A stretch of 64,000 nucleotides of DNA, from assembly GCA_025517525.1 (NCBI GenBank), contig JAOPJZ010000005.1:186001-250000 (forward strand), written 5' to 3'. Below the pieces are notes generated by a model, which was not told the origin of the DNA, ran no database searches, and saw nothing but the letters and a program-made list of their open reading frames with translations. Positions 29,201-37,630 of the stretch are shown in pieces. The translations under genes were made by a program, and so were the position numbers. The stretch is from Natronosalvus hydrolyticus. Its GTDB lineage: Archaea > Halobacteriota > Halobacteria > Halobacteriales > Natrialbaceae. Position 1 is the stretch's first letter, and every line of letters begins with the position of its first letter.

Positions 29201-29766
29201 TCGTCTACGGTACCGCAACACAGGATGCACTCGAGACCCTGACCAACCTTGTCGAGGTGGTACCACAATGGGATTCGATATCGATCCGATCTCGCGAGGA
29301 CCCGATCCGCTTCGAACTTCGGCTCGTTGATCCTCCAATACTTACGGCCGTCACATCACTTGGCGGATACATCAAACAAGCAGTCATCGAAAACGGAAAT
29401 TATCAGATGACGGTTCACCTCGCACCGAGCGTCGACGTTCGGCGACTTATCGACGACATCGGGTCCACGTACCCACGAGCTGAAATGCTCAGTCGCCGCC
29501 AGATTACCCGCGCACGCGACAATCCACAGTATATCCACCGCCAACTCGTCACGAAGCTTACCGAGCGCCAGTATACGACGCTCGACGCCGCCTACCACGC
29601 GGGCTTTTTCGAGTGGCCTCGCAACGCCTCGGGTGAAAAAGTCGCCGAATCGCTGGACATCGCGCCCGCAACGTTCTCTCAACACCTCCGGAAGGCCGAA
29701 CAGAAGGTGTTCGATTCGTTGTTTTCGTTCCCCTCCACCGATCAGGCCAACAAGCTGGATAGCTGA
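26275..29766 (+). CDS. Bat-like regulator: HTH, four PAS, two GAF, C-terminal HTH-10
   Basis: About 1,163 aa. Order: an N-terminal winged helix (about 1-65, TTPEVADSLDLGRRSTYARLERL); PAS about 95-205, 235-330, 340-450 and 462-575; GAF about 590-750 and 755-928; a bacterio-opsin-activator sensor-like domain about 930-1070; and an HTH-10 domain about 1090-1150 (LTERQYTTLDAAYHAGFFEW; AESLDIAPATFSQHLRKAE). No transmembrane helix, so a cytoplasmic sensor-regulator. ATG 26275 is preferred, with 26248 possible. In relatives such proteins control opsin/carotenoid or redox genes; the target here is unknown. Confidence 0.88.
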   Translation: MEPDSLTDALRETLAVFDERGTPQTTPEVADSLDLGRRSTYARLERLVEQNRLETKKVGANARVWWLPQEPASSNDQSVHTSTTDGIDADEFASLVAAVEEYAIFTLDTEGHVRSWNTGAKRIKGYEAEDILGEHFSTFYTDEDREATVPERNLEEAARNGSVEDEGWRVRADGTRFWGHVTITAIRNENGTPEGYVKVTRDMTDRREYERRLEGQTERLERQRNDLETELQQVYDRISDGFYALDEDLQFTYINDHASDTFDLNENVIGMPIQKAVTLTETFETNLFEAVETQESVFFEDYYGPLNKWFVNAIYPSASGLSVYFREITDQKQREHELERYERIIETVEDGIYVLDSEHRFTMVNSAFASMTGREPDDLIGAHASTVFTGEFVDIANEKQRQLESGELDIAILEENLFRADGTSFVVESRFDLFALEDGKTGRVGVTRDITGRKRRERELARFQRAVEASGHAIYMIDVDGEMTYANPAFEEITGYSSEEVIGETPMMLRSDEHGDVSDEIPWERVSSDEMWDEEITGRRKNGNLYHVEQTIAPVTDEDDEIDRYVAVQKDITDRKEQKRELETQIRQQEVVTHLGQLALENDEFDALLAEAVELVADTLDTDYCKVLHLDGSAEALLVCQGVGWHDGIVGEATVPAVDENSQAAYTLETAEPVVVENLETEDRFNGPDLLTNHGVKSGISTIIGSHTDPWGILGTHDTDQRSFSEQDINFVQSVANLLASAIDRREYEQELLHQREELTAFVNLNEVFSEITAAVIDQSTREEIEATVCDHLAASDSYVLAWIGDVSSTSQMVNVRAESGAEEYLEEIAISVDPDDKRSCGPTGKAFLTGELQTAQEIHTDPTYEPWRETAREHGFRSSAAVPIVHENQIYGVLNVYSDRPHAFDEQEGELLSQLGEIIGHSIAATERKQALMSDELVEVEVQVQDVFGAVYAQVETEGTITFDRMVNVGTDEYLVYGTATQDALETLTNLVEVVPQWDSISIRSREDPIRFELRLVDPPILTAVTSLGGYIKQAVIENGNYQMTVHLAPSVDVRRLIDDIGSTYPRAEMLSRRQITRARDNPQYIHRQLVTKLTERQYTTLDAAYHAGFFEWPRNASGEKVAESLDIAPATFSQHLRKAEQKVFDSLFSFPSTDQANKLDS

Positions 29767-29869
29767 AGAGTCCCCCGTCGCTTCGCTTCGGAATCTCGAC
29801 GAGGACCTCCTGATCGCTCGAGGCACGGACCGCCACAACACGTAAGCAACTCGCCTCACATCCTCGAGT

Positions 29870-30706
29870 ATGGAGCGGATGCCACTCGGCGTGTCGCGAT
29901 TCGACGAGATGATCGGTGGCGGCGCACCGGCTGGAAGCGTCGTCGTTGCCGCGAGTGAAGCGGGCGCGGGTGGTCGCGAATTCTGCTACACGGCCACGGC
30001 GATGAACGGGCTCGCAGAGGCCGACACCAATCTGTTCGAGTTCTACTACGGCGAACCGGGACCGGGGGTCACCCTCCCCCACGAAGTCCACTACGTGACC
30101 TTTACCAGCGAACCGGCTGCCATCGTCGACGAGATGCGCTTCGTTCTCGAGGACGACCTCGTGGATTCTGGCACCGAGCCCGTCTCGTTTGCCGACCTCT
30201 CGAGGGAGTTCTTCCAGATGACCCCCGTCCCGACCGAGTGGTACAACGAACAGAAAACGAACATCACCTCCCTCGGCACCGATACAACCCGACAGAGCGT
30301 CCTCGAAGCGCTCGGAGACTACTTGAGTGCCAACGCGGCTGGCAATCTGGTCATCATCGACTCGATAAGCGACTTGCTCGTCGCTGCGGAAGCCGAGTTC
30401 GGCCGGGCAAACCTCGCCATGTTACTTAAGGGACTCAAACGGGCGGCCTATCGGTGGGGCGGACTCCTCCTCTTGCTCGTCAACGTCGATGTTCTCGACC
30501 GCCGGCAACTCGGTCGCATCAAAGAAGCCGCCGACGGCACCCTGCTTTTCGAGTGGGAAAGCGGTGGCTCCGAGCGCGACCGCACCCTCGTCGTCGAGGA
30601 GTTCAGGGGCGTGCTCTCGCGCCTCGAGAAAGAGAACATCGTTCGCTTCGAGACGGAAATCCGGGACAGCGGATTCGACATCAGCAACGTCCGGAAGATC
30701 CGGTAA
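29870..30706 (+). CDS. KaiC/RadA-like ATPase-fold protein with degenerate P-loop
   Basis: 278 aa. N-terminus MPLGVSRFDEMIGGGAPAGSV is the KaiC/RAD55/GvpD opening, but the Walker A position reads SEAGAGGRE (29-37) with no Lys-Ser/Thr. Walker B (NLVIIDSISDLL) is retained. So it probably does not hydrolyse ATP in the normal way. Annotated in other haloarchaea as 'HTR-like'. It lies between the Bat-like regulator and two zinc-site proteins on the same strand. Confidence 0.8.
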   Translation: MERMPLGVSRFDEMIGGGAPAGSVVVAASEAGAGGREFCYTATAMNGLAEADTNLFEFYYGEPGPGVTLPHEVHYVTFTSEPAAIVDEMRFVLEDDLVDSGTEPVSFADLSREFFQMTPVPTEWYNEQKTNITSLGTDTTRQSVLEALGDYLSANAAGNLVIIDSISDLLVAAEAEFGRANLAMLLKGLKRAAYRWGGLLLLLVNVDVLDRRQLGRIKEAADGTLLFEWESGGSERDRTLVVEEFRGVLSRLEKENIVRFETEIRDSGFDISNVRKIR

Positions 30707-30887
30707 CTCCCGTACTCGAAATGGCGGACTGAGCCGCACTCGAGACGACTGACAGCCGAGTGTCGCCAACGGACCCTGACTCGAACAACAGTATCACCGA
30801 CGGTCCGGCCACTGATTGTCCAGTGGATGCGAAAACCGCCGGAAACCGCCACAATCACTAAGAGTACATCGTCCTAATACCGATTCG

Positions 30888-31811
30888 ATGGCAAGTGAGG
30901 AGCAAGAGCAACACCAGGTTTCGGTTAGCCTCCCACCCGAAGTGGGGACGTGGCTCGAGGACGAAGCCGACCGGAACGACCTGAGCGACGGGCAGTTATG
31001 TCGACAGCTCCTCACCACAGTCAAAGCCGCCACCACGAACGGCGACTTCGAACCCGCCGATGTGACCCGTGTTGAAGCGCTACGAGCAGACCTCGAGGCC
31101 CAGCGCGAGGAGTTCATCGACCACGTCGAGGACGTCCGCAAGCGCACCATCGAGGTCAAACGTGAGACGGACGGAAAAGCCCCCGCTGACCACACTCACG
31201 AAGAGTTCGCCCAAACCGCGGAGATCATGGCGCTCGAGGAACGAATCGCTGCGCTCGAGGGTGTACGCGAGGACCTTGAGGCCGGACTCAAGGACGTCGA
31301 AACAACGGTCGATTCGGGATTCGAGAACTTCGAATCGATCCTCGAGCACCTGTTCGAGTCCACGGACAACCTCGAGGACAAGTCGACGTTGCTCGCCACC
31401 GCGGTGCTCGACCTCCGAGAGAAACGCGACACCCTTGCCGTACAGGAGCGTCGGCGATCGGAAGCCGAACAGCTCAAACTCGCCGCAAACCAGCTCGGCG
31501 TTCGGACCGCAACCTGCGAAGCGTGTTCGGCGGACGTCGACATCGCACTGTTGACCGAACCGTCGTGTCCGCACTGTCAGAGCACCATCGCCGACGTCTC
31601 GAAGAAAAGCTCGTTTTTCGGCACCCATACCCTCGAGGTTGGCGACCCACCTGCGCTTCCCGATCACGCAGCTGACGCCGTTTCGACGACGGACGGTGAG
31701 GAACTGTTCGACTCCGTCGCCGCCGTTTCGACCGAAGAGACCGACCAGTCAGGCCAGTCCAGCGACGAAGCCCTCTCCAAACGGCAAACCGAGATCGATT
31801 CCGATGAGTGA
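30888..31811 (+). CDS. Coiled-coil protein with RHH-like N-terminus and C-terminal zinc ribbon
   Basis: 307 aa. N-terminal HQVSVSLPPEVGTWLEDEAD looks like a ribbon-helix-helix (CopG) strand-helix; a long heptad-rich region spans about 60-205; a CxxC pair (CEAC near 217, CPHC near 234) makes a zinc ribbon; the tail is acidic. Known to me only from haloarchaea; function unknown. Its last 8 nt overlap the next gene (ATGAGTGA), so the two are translationally coupled. Confidence 0.72.
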   Translation: MASEEQEQHQVSVSLPPEVGTWLEDEADRNDLSDGQLCRQLLTTVKAATTNGDFEPADVTRVEALRADLEAQREEFIDHVEDVRKRTIEVKRETDGKAPADHTHEEFAQTAEIMALEERIAALEGVREDLEAGLKDVETTVDSGFENFESILEHLFESTDNLEDKSTLLATAVLDLREKRDTLAVQERRRSEAEQLKLAANQLGVRTATCEACSADVDIALLTEPSCPHCQSTIADVSKKSSFFGTHTLEVGDPPALPDHAADAVSTTDGEELFDSVAAVSTEETDQSGQSSDEALSKRQTEIDSDE

Positions 31812-32373
31812 CGACGAAACACCGACCGAAACAAATGAATCCACACCTCGAGCGTTCAGGTACGACGAATCCAAAGGTGGTGAACCGTCAGCCGACGACG
31901 AGGAACCTTCAGCACTCGAGGGGGAAACGGAACACGACGACCAGGAAGCGGTTCCCGCTCTCGAAGCGGCAACGAGTCTCTCGCGGGCTGAAGCTGACGA
32001 GGAGACGACACACGAAAGCCCCCTCGAGGAACTGACCGGACGAATCGGCGAACGACAGTCCGAAACGGGCGACACGCCCTTTGACGAACTGTTCGACGAG
32101 GAGTCCGTCGACGAAATCGATCCTGACCAACTCTGGGAGAAACTCCAGGGGTCCTCGGACGAACCGACGGAAGGGGCCATCGATGAACCCGAGATTCGGA
32201 CCATTCCCAAGCGAAAGTACTGCCACCAGTGTGAATATTTCACCGAGCCACCGGTGGTGGGCTGTACGAACGAGAAAACGAAGATACTCGAGATGCCGTC
32301 GATGGACTCCTTCCGGGTAGCAGACTGCCCGAAAATCCTCGAAGACGAATCGCTCGAGCGCGACCATCGGTGA
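31804..32373 (+). CDS. Acidic protein with C-terminal four-cysteine site
   Basis: 189 aa. First two thirds are Glu/Asp/Thr-rich and probably disordered. The C-terminal fifth is folded-looking: RKYCHQCEYFTEPPVVGCTN then MDSFRVADCP, giving four Cys (CxxC, C, C) that could bind zinc or an Fe-S centre. Function unknown. Start overlaps the stop of the coiled-coil zinc gene by 8 nt, implying a two-protein unit. Confidence 0.7.
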   Translation: MSDDETPTETNESTPRAFRYDESKGGEPSADDEEPSALEGETEHDDQEAVPALEAATSLSRAEADEETTHESPLEELTGRIGERQSETGDTPFDELFDEESVDEIDPDQLWEKLQGSSDEPTEGAIDEPEIRTIPKRKYCHQCEYFTEPPVVGCTNEKTKILEMPSMDSFRVADCPKILEDESLERDHR

Positions 32374-32410
32374 CGGCCTCCTCAACTGGAGCAAGAGCGG
32401 TGACGGCCTC
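32368..32410. repeat. 13-bp direct repeat spanning a stop codon
   Basis: CGGTGACGGCCTC at 32368-32380 (containing the TGA of the preceding gene) and again at 32398-32410, with partly matching sequence after each copy. Confidence 0.6.
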
Positions 32411-32622
32411 AACGGCTGGCACATGAGGGTTTTCTTTGCACTCCCGAAACATGAGGAGCCTTTGATAGGTATTTTGCATCGCATCCATCGGAGCCCTGTA
32501 ACCGTGTGACTGGTACAACAGCGCAGCGAGATATCGTGAACACAACTCGAGTAATTACCAGCAGTAACAATGGGCCATATCGTTTATACCCGGTGTACGC
32601 CTACACCGCACATATCGTAGGA

Positions 32623-34128
32623 ATGGTGGAAGACGGTGTCGGGAATCAGGTCGCGGGTGCTGTTACGGATCGAGGGGTTACACTGGTCGGTTTCGGGCTT
32701 ATTGGAGCGACGGTGGCGTACGCACTCTTTGCAAGCGGTCCCACGACAACACTCGTGCTCGAGCTCGTGGTGCCCGTCAGTGTCGCGATTTTTTTACTCT
32801 GGTACGGACAGCGAGACAGTTTATCTGCTGGCAAACAGCGGCTCATCGCAGCCACGGCCTTCCTGAGTGCGCTCGCGTCGGTCGCCATCAGTCTCTGGAT
32901 TACCTATCTGTACACGCTACGGTTCGGACAGACCGGCGAACCAACCCAGATACTGTTGACAGCAACGAGTATCGGCCTCGGCGTGGGGACAGTGCTGGGA
33001 CACGTCTACGTCGATTTTTCCAGACATTACCGCGCTCACGAACGGCTCTCACAGGCGGTCGATGCGTCCAACGACGGAATCGCCATTTTCGACGAGCATC
33101 GCCATCGCTACGTCAATGATGCCTACACTGACCTGTACGGCATCGACCGATCACTCGAGTACACGCCCTGGGACGCTCTGTATACGAACGCCGCCTGCGT
33201 TCGGATCGAGCGCGAGGTGTTCCCGGCACTCGAAGAGCGCTCGTCCTGGCGCGGAACACTCACCGGAATTCGCCAGGACGGCACCACGTTTCCACAGGAC
33301 GTAACCGTAAGTACGCTCGAGGACGGCTACGTCGTCATCGTCCGTGACATCTCCGAGCAACGGGATAGAGAACAGCGGATTCAGGTTCTCAACCGCGTGC
33401 TCAGACACAACCTCCGAAACGCATTTACGGTGATTCAGGGGCACGCAAACATGATCGCAGATCAGGACGCTGACCTCGAGCGTACCCACGTCGAACCGAT
33501 TCGACACGAAATTGCCGACCTCCTTGCAACCGCTGATAAGGCGCGTGGTGTCGAACGCACCCTCGAGCGACGTTCTGATCGCTCCCTGATAGAGCCCTCG
33601 AAGGCGGTTCGCTCGGCTGCCGATCGAGCCACGGCAGCCTATCCAGGCGCACAAATCCTCACGCACGTCGAGGAGTCAGACGCCCCGACCGTCGACGGAA
33701 GCATTGTCGACGCGTTACACGAACTCGTCGACAACGCGGTCGAACATCATCACGAGACGAACACTGGCGGCGAAGACGGACTACCGCTGATACCCGCTGA
33801 CGCTACACCGACGGTCGAAATTGGCGTCCAAAGTGTCGACTACGACGGCAACTCCCGCCTCGAGTTCACCGTCAGCGACGACGGGCCGGGAATCCCGGAA
33901 ACGGAACGGCAGGCCGTTCTGAATGGGGAAGAGACCCAACTCGATCACGGTTCAGGACTCGGGCTCTGGCTCGTCACCTGGATCGTAACGAACGCCGGGG
34001 GCGACCTCCGATTTTCGGACCGGCCCGAAGGTGGTTCAATCGTAACACTCTCGTTCCCGCTCGAGGGATCGAACGCACGTGGGCGAGAACCCGACCGGTC
34101 CCGCACACAAACGGCCGACGCTCGGTGA
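32623..34128 (+). CDS. Membrane PAS histidine kinase
   Basis: About 501 aa. Four hydrophobic helices in residues 15-125, PAS about 140-245 (LSQAVDASNDGIAIFDEH), H-box VLNRVLRHNLRNAFTVIQGHA (haloarchaeal 'RHNLRN' type), and HATPase with N box ELVDNAVEH, G1 VSDDGPGIP and G2 GSGLGLWLV. ATG 32623 puts a short cytoplasmic tail before helix 1. No response regulator is adjacent. Stops 81 bp before the LivJ start, but the Liv operon has its own TATA box. Confidence 0.85.
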   Translation: MVEDGVGNQVAGAVTDRGVTLVGFGLIGATVAYALFASGPTTTLVLELVVPVSVAIFLLWYGQRDSLSAGKQRLIAATAFLSALASVAISLWITYLYTLRFGQTGEPTQILLTATSIGLGVGTVLGHVYVDFSRHYRAHERLSQAVDASNDGIAIFDEHRHRYVNDAYTDLYGIDRSLEYTPWDALYTNAACVRIEREVFPALEERSSWRGTLTGIRQDGTTFPQDVTVSTLEDGYVVIVRDISEQRDREQRIQVLNRVLRHNLRNAFTVIQGHANMIADQDADLERTHVEPIRHEIADLLATADKARGVERTLERRSDRSLIEPSKAVRSAADRATAAYPGAQILTHVEESDAPTVDGSIVDALHELVDNAVEHHHETNTGGEDGLPLIPADATPTVEIGVQSVDYDGNSRLEFTVSDDGPGIPETERQAVLNGEETQLDHGSGLGLWLVTWIVTNAGGDLRFSDRPEGGSIVTLSFPLEGSNARGREPDRSRTQTADAR

Positions 34129-34172
34129 AAACCGAGTGTTTTGCTACCGATCCAACATCTTGGTCGGGGCGA

Positions 34173-34184
34173 CATATATATACG
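34173..34184 (+). promoter_or_regulatory. TATA box of the branched-chain amino acid transport operon
   Basis: CATATATATACG 26-37 nt before the LivJ ATG at 34210, a textbook archaeal spacing for a leaderless or very short-leader transcript. Confidence 0.7.
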
Positions 34185-34209
34185 TTCAACTGCCTTGGTA
34201 CGTGTAGTC

Positions 34210-35508
34210 ATGGTGGACAGACACGGATCGAATCGAACGCGAAGAGACATATTGACCTACGGCGGCGCTGCAGGCATGCTCGCCGTTGCCGGTTGTATCA
34301 GTACGACAGACGACGACGGCAACGGCAACGGCAACGGAAACGGAAACGGCACCGACGACGATGACGATGGGAACGGAAACGGTGACGACGACGCGGTGTA
34401 CGAAATCGGGATGGTCGACTCGTTGACTGGCTCACTCGCAGACTTCGGTGAGCGAAACCAGCGGGCGAAGGACCTGGCACTCGAGCACGTCAACGCGGTC
34501 GGCGTGGGGGGTGGCGAACTCGATATCATCGTCGAAGACTCCGAGAGCGAGAGTCAGGCGGGCGTCTCGGCCGCACAGAAGCTCGTTAACCAGGACAACG
34601 TCCCGTTTCTCATCGGCGCAGTCGGCTCAGGGGTTTCCCTGTCGATTTACGAGAGCGTGATTCAGGACACCGACGTCGTGCAGTTGAGTCAGAACTCCAC
34701 GGGCCTCGGACTGACCGATTTCCCCGGATTGCTCAGAATGTCGCCCAGCGGGCGAACCCAGTCGGTTGCCCTCGCCGACATCATCAGTGAGGACGGCTAC
34801 GACGAAGTAGCAGTCACCTACATCAACGACGAATTCGGTGAAAGCCTCTACGACGCATTCGAGGAGGCCTACGACGGGACCATCGCCTACGAGAGCGCAC
34901 ACAACGCAGAGGAGGCATCCTACTCGAGTCTGGTCTCGGAGATGAACGGTTCCGACGCTGAGGCGTGGCTGTGTATTACCTACCAGCAGGAGTTCGCAAC
35001 GATGGTGACGGATATGTTCGAGAGCGGGTACGAGCCACAACTGTATGGGTCGGACTCCAACCGTGGCGATACGGTCATCGCGAACACTCCCGAAGGGAGC
35101 ATGGATGGGATGAAACTCGTCGAACCGGCTGCGCCTGAAGAGCAGGACAACTACCAGGACTTCGCGGCTGCCTTCGAGGACGAGCACGGCGAATCACCAA
35201 CCGCGTGGTCGGCGTTCTCGTACGATTGTGTCGTCACGGCGGCACTCTCCATCGAGGCCGCAGACGACTTCACCGGCGAGGCTCTCGGAGAAGTCGTTCG
35301 TGACGTCACCCGTCCCGAAGGCGAACAGGTCTTCACCTACGAGGAAGCGCACGCTATCCTTGCAGACGGCGGAACAGCCGACGATATCGACTATCAGGGA
35401 GTCAGCGGCCCAATCGACTTCGACGAAAACGGTGATCCCCGAGGAAGTCTGGTCGTCTTCGAGGTCCAGGACCACGACTACGAAGCCATCGAGTTCCGGG
35501 AATCGTAG
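34210..35508 (+). CDS. livJ: ABC transporter substrate-binding lipoprotein (LivJ type)
   Basis: 432 aa. Tat signal with Arg11-Arg12 (TRRDILTYGG) and lipobox AVAGC (Cys29). A Gly/Asn/Asp repeat linker (about 35-62) tethers the binding domain, encoded by a short GGNAAC-type microsatellite. The domain starts YEIGMVDSLTGSLADFGERN and has the class I periplasmic-binding fold of leucine/branched-chain receptors. First gene of a five-gene operon. Exact substrate (Leu/Ile/Val, amides or urea) cannot be decided. Confidence 0.9.
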   Translation: MVDRHGSNRTRRDILTYGGAAGMLAVAGCISTTDDDGNGNGNGNGNGTDDDDDGNGNGDDDAVYEIGMVDSLTGSLADFGERNQRAKDLALEHVNAVGVGGGELDIIVEDSESESQAGVSAAQKLVNQDNVPFLIGAVGSGVSLSIYESVIQDTDVVQLSQNSTGLGLTDFPGLLRMSPSGRTQSVALADIISEDGYDEVAVTYINDEFGESLYDAFEEAYDGTIAYESAHNAEEASYSSLVSEMNGSDAEAWLCITYQQEFATMVTDMFESGYEPQLYGSDSNRGDTVIANTPEGSMDGMKLVEPAAPEEQDNYQDFAAAFEDEHGESPTAWSAFSYDCVVTAALSIEAADDFTGEALGEVVRDVTRPEGEQVFTYEEAHAILADGGTADDIDYQGVSGPIDFDENGDPRGSLVVFEVQDHDYEAIEFRES

Positions 35509-35517
35509 GCCCAGATA

Positions 35518-36447
35518 ATGTCTGCTATCGAATTCGCTGCTAACGGCGTCGTCTACAGTAGCATCATCGTCCTGGGAAGCATCGGCCTCGCAATCATCTA
35601 CTCGATCGCCGGGTTCGCGAACTTCGCCCACGGTGACACGATGACCGTCGGCGCGTACGCCGCGTTCGTCGCCTTCGGTATCATCGGCGGACTCGGCTTT
35701 GGCGTTCTCGGACTGCCCATCGGGTTCTTCCTCGCCCTGCTGGTCGGTATCGCCATCGCCGCACTCGTCGCCATCGTCACCGAGAAAATCGTGTACAAAC
35801 CGCTCGAGATCGGCTCTATCGGCCTCTTGATCACCTCGATTGGGGTCGCCTTCGTTTACCGGGCGATGATTCAACTCGGCTTCGGGGCCGACGCCAATCG
35901 GTTCGACATCCCGGCACAGCGCCCCATTGAGGAACTGATTCCGTACGGAATCCGAATTACGTCACACGACCTGGCTATCGTACTCTCGGCGACCGTCCTC
36001 GTCGTCGCCGTCCACGTCCTGCTCCAGTACACCGACCTGGGTCGGAAGATGCGAGCGATGGCCGACAATCCGGACCTCGCTCGAGCGAGCGGTATTCGAA
36101 CCTACCGAATCAAACTGTGGTCGTGGGTACTCGGTGCCGGACTAGCCGGTGCCGGCGGGGGATTTCTTGGGCTGTACAACAACCTGAATCCGCGGATGGG
36201 CTTTAGCGTCCTCCTCGTCATCTTCGCCGCCGTCATCCTGGGCGGTATCGGTTCGGTGTACGGCGCGATGCTCGGGGGCTTTCTTATCGGGATGGTCGTC
36301 GAGATGACGCCACTGCTCTCTCGGGTTGGAATACCTATCGGGGTCGACTACGGCCCAGCGGTCGCGTTTCTGATCATGGTCGCCGTCCTGCTCGTCCGAC
36401 CGACTGGAATTGCCGGTGATGGGACAGCAGGCGGGGAGGGAATCTGA
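35518..36447 (+). CDS. livH: Branched-chain amino acid ABC permease LivH
   Basis: 309 aa, about eight membrane helices. The family EAA-type segment and the C-terminal AAVILGGIGSVYGAMLGG motif of LivH proteins are visible, as is FANFAHGDTMTVGAYAAF near the N-terminus. Second gene of the operon, 9 bp after livJ. Confidence 0.93.
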   Translation: MSAIEFAANGVVYSSIIVLGSIGLAIIYSIAGFANFAHGDTMTVGAYAAFVAFGIIGGLGFGVLGLPIGFFLALLVGIAIAALVAIVTEKIVYKPLEIGSIGLLITSIGVAFVYRAMIQLGFGADANRFDIPAQRPIEELIPYGIRITSHDLAIVLSATVLVVAVHVLLQYTDLGRKMRAMADNPDLARASGIRTYRIKLWSWVLGAGLAGAGGGFLGLYNNLNPRMGFSVLLVIFAAVILGGIGSVYGAMLGGFLIGMVVEMTPLLSRVGIPIGVDYGPAVAFLIMVAVLLVRPTGIAGDGTAGGEGI

Positions 36448-36448
36448 A

Positions 36449-37630
36449 ATGAGTGACCGATTCGATATCGGCGCGTACTGGGAGGACTTCACCCCAATCG
36501 AACGGGTTCTCACGGCTGCACTGGGTATCGTTACCCTGCTGTTGATCCTGTTTTTGGGGACGGGACGACTGGGGCCCTCGTACTTCCTCTTCCTGTTCGG
36601 ACTGGGCGGGATGTACGCGCTGCTCTCGCTCGGGTTGAATTCCCAATGGGGGTTCACCGGGCTGATCAATTTCAGCGTCGCCGCCTTCTTCGGCATCGGG
36701 GCCTACGGCGCGGCGTTGATGACCGGGAGTAACTCGCCGATCGCTGGCGGGTTCAATCCGATTTTCGGGCTCCTTATCGGGCTCTTGCTCGCCGGCATCA
36801 TCGCCGTCGCCATCGGGATTCCTACCCTTCGGCTTCGCGCCGATTATCTCGCTATCGCCACCCTCGGTCTGGCTGAAGTCATCCGGCTATTCTTGCAAAA
36901 CGAACGCCAGTGGACCAACGGCAGCGCCGGCATTCGGGGCATCCCGAGTTTCTTCGAGGGGTGGCCGATTCTCGGCGAGTTCCCACGGCTCATGCCCGGC
37001 CTCGAGATCGGAATCATCCCAGGAACCGCCATCGTCCTCGAGACGACGTTCTGGCGACAACTCCTCAACGTCTCTCTGATGTTAGTGTTCCTCGGCGCAG
37101 TATTTTTCATCCTTCGACGAGCCCAGCGTTCGCCGTGGGGACGACTCCAGCGAACGATTCGTGCAGACGAGGACCTGGCAAAGGCACTGGGGAAAAACAC
37201 CTACCGGTACAAGATGCAGGCGTTCGTGCTGGGAAGCCTGATTATGGCGCTTGCCGGTGTCTTCTACGCCCACCTCAATCTGTTCGTCAATCCCGGTGAC
37301 CTCGATCCGATCACGACGTTTTACGTCTGGGTCGCGGTCATCCTCGGGGGCAGCGGCTCGAATCGGGGCGCGTTACTCGGCGGCTTCGTCGTCGTCGCGA
37401 TCCGAGAGGGGTCTCGCTTCGCTAACGACATCGCGTTTATCCCGCTCGATGCAGCACCGCTACGGTTGTTGCTGATCGGACTCTTGATCGTTCTCGTGAT
37501 GCGGTTCCGGCCGCAGGGACTGCTCCCGCCGCAGCGAGAACTGATCTGGCCGAGCGCTGTTGGGAACAAAGCTCCCTCGGGGCCGGACAAAGGCGTCCCA
37601 CAATCCGATGGCGGTGATCCCAATGAGTGA
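36449..37630 (+). CDS. livM: Branched-chain amino acid ABC permease LivM
   Basis: 393 aa, about nine to ten helices. SLGLNSQWGFTGLINFSVAA near residue 55 and AVILGGSGSNRGALLGG near 305 mark LivM. ATG 36449 starts right after the livH TGA; the 3' end overlaps livG by 8 nt. Confidence 0.93.
   Translation: MSDRFDIGAYWEDFTPIERVLTAALGIVTLLLILFLGTGRLGPSYFLFLFGLGGMYALLSLGLNSQWGFTGLINFSVAAFFGIGAYGAALMTGSNSPIAGGFNPIFGLLIGLLLAGIIAVAIGIPTLRLRADYLAIATLGLAEVIRLFLQNERQWTNGSAGIRGIPSFFEGWPILGEFPRLMPGLEIGIIPGTAIVLETTFWRQLLNVSLMLVFLGAVFFILRRAQRSPWGRLQRTIRADEDLAKALGKNTYRYKMQAFVLGSLIMALAGVFYAHLNLFVNPGDLDPITTFYVWVAVILGGSGSNRGALLGGFVVVAIREGSRFANDIAFIPLDAAPLRLLLIGLLIVLVMRFRPQGLLPPQRELIWPSAVGNKAPSGPDKGVPQSDGGDPNE

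Noticed and set aside
34300..34390. GGNAAC microsatellite as a regulatory or phase-variable repeat
   Set aside because: The 6-nt periodicity keeps the frame whatever the copy number, and it encodes the usual flexible tether of a Tat lipoprotein.
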